NCBI GenBank assembly: GCA_964019135.1
Contig: OZ025263.1
Coordinates: forward strand, 35,008,133 to 35,072,132
Length of the DNA stretch: 64,000 nucleotides
DNA from: Arenicola marina
Taxonomy: Eukaryota; Annelida; Polychaeta; Arenicolidae
Direction: 5' to 3'
Both the position numbers and the translations under genes were made by a program. Of this stretch, positions 63,972-64,000 are shown one piece after another. Below the pieces are notes generated by a model, which saw only the letters and a program-made list of their open reading frames with translations, was not told the origin of the DNA and searched no databases. Position 1 is the stretch's first letter; every line of letters starts with the position of its first letter.

Positions 63972-64000
63972 CTTGGCAGGTGTGTCCGTCTGGCTGCAGC
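63972..64000 (-). CDS. EGF-repeat membrane protein, partial EGF exon at window edge
   Basis: Only the last 29 bases of the exon are visible. They read LQPDGHTCQ plus one base (phase 1), then donor gtcagt. L-x-P-D-G-H/R-T-C is the classic end of a calcium-binding EGF domain, with the last cysteine shown. Joining gives CQ-A-CPASSWGEGC, a usual linker into an MEGF-like module. The rest of the gene (more EGF domains and the signal peptide) must lie beyond 64000. Confidence 0.8.

Noticed and set aside
1-64000. Retroviral, Polinton or other capsid-bearing elements
   Set aside because: No polymerase, integrase, protease or capsid motifs were seen in any unique part of the window.

Overview
The window looks like animal nuclear DNA. 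It has introns with GT-AG borders, phase-1 EGF exons, a tRNA-derived SINE and DNA-transposon remnants. More than 80% of it is tandem minisatellite. My best guess, by inference only, is a lancelet (Branchiostoma): I recall that amphioxus genes are known for minisatellites that span exon-intron borders ('mirage' minisatellites), and three arrays here do exactly that. Another marine invertebrate is possible.

Layout, left to right. 1-23083 is an uninterrupted array of about 525 units of 44 bp, with large nested duplications. 23084-25975 is non-coding, with a 24-bp array (and a small satellite island of it) and an AT-rich palindromic patch. 25976-29730 (minus strand) holds the first three coding exons of ribulose-phosphate 3-epimerase (RPE). 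Its C-terminal exons are not in the window, so the next intron must be longer than 25.9 kb and must contain the 44-bp array. 29731-32682 is intergenic, with a 28-bp minisatellite, inverted-repeat elements and a pogo/Tigger-like helix-turn-helix fragment.

32683-64000 (minus strand) is the 3' two thirds or so of a gene for a single-pass membrane protein. Ten exons can be joined with all phases matching. In protein order they give: the end of an EGF domain, a laminin-EGF/MEGF-like module plus EGF-CA, EGF, EGF-CA, a 9-nt microexon, a Thr-rich mucin-like stalk (itself a coding VNTR), a transmembrane segment with the start of the cytoplasmic tail, two more tail exons, and a candidate terminal exon. 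The N-terminus lies beyond 64000. I could not name the family.

Five of this gene's nine introns carry their own large arrays, with units of 27, 38, 21, 69 and 80 bp plus a 15/25-bp composite. The 38-, 69- and 80-bp units copy a real splice junction of the gene: two donors and one acceptor. The true splice site therefore sits next to roughly 17-34 near-identical decoys. This pattern is the most interesting thing in the window. The very long open frames within the arrays are by-products of stop-free repeat units and are not annotated as genes. I saw no rRNA genes, no CRISPR array, and no retroviral or other capsid-bearing element.
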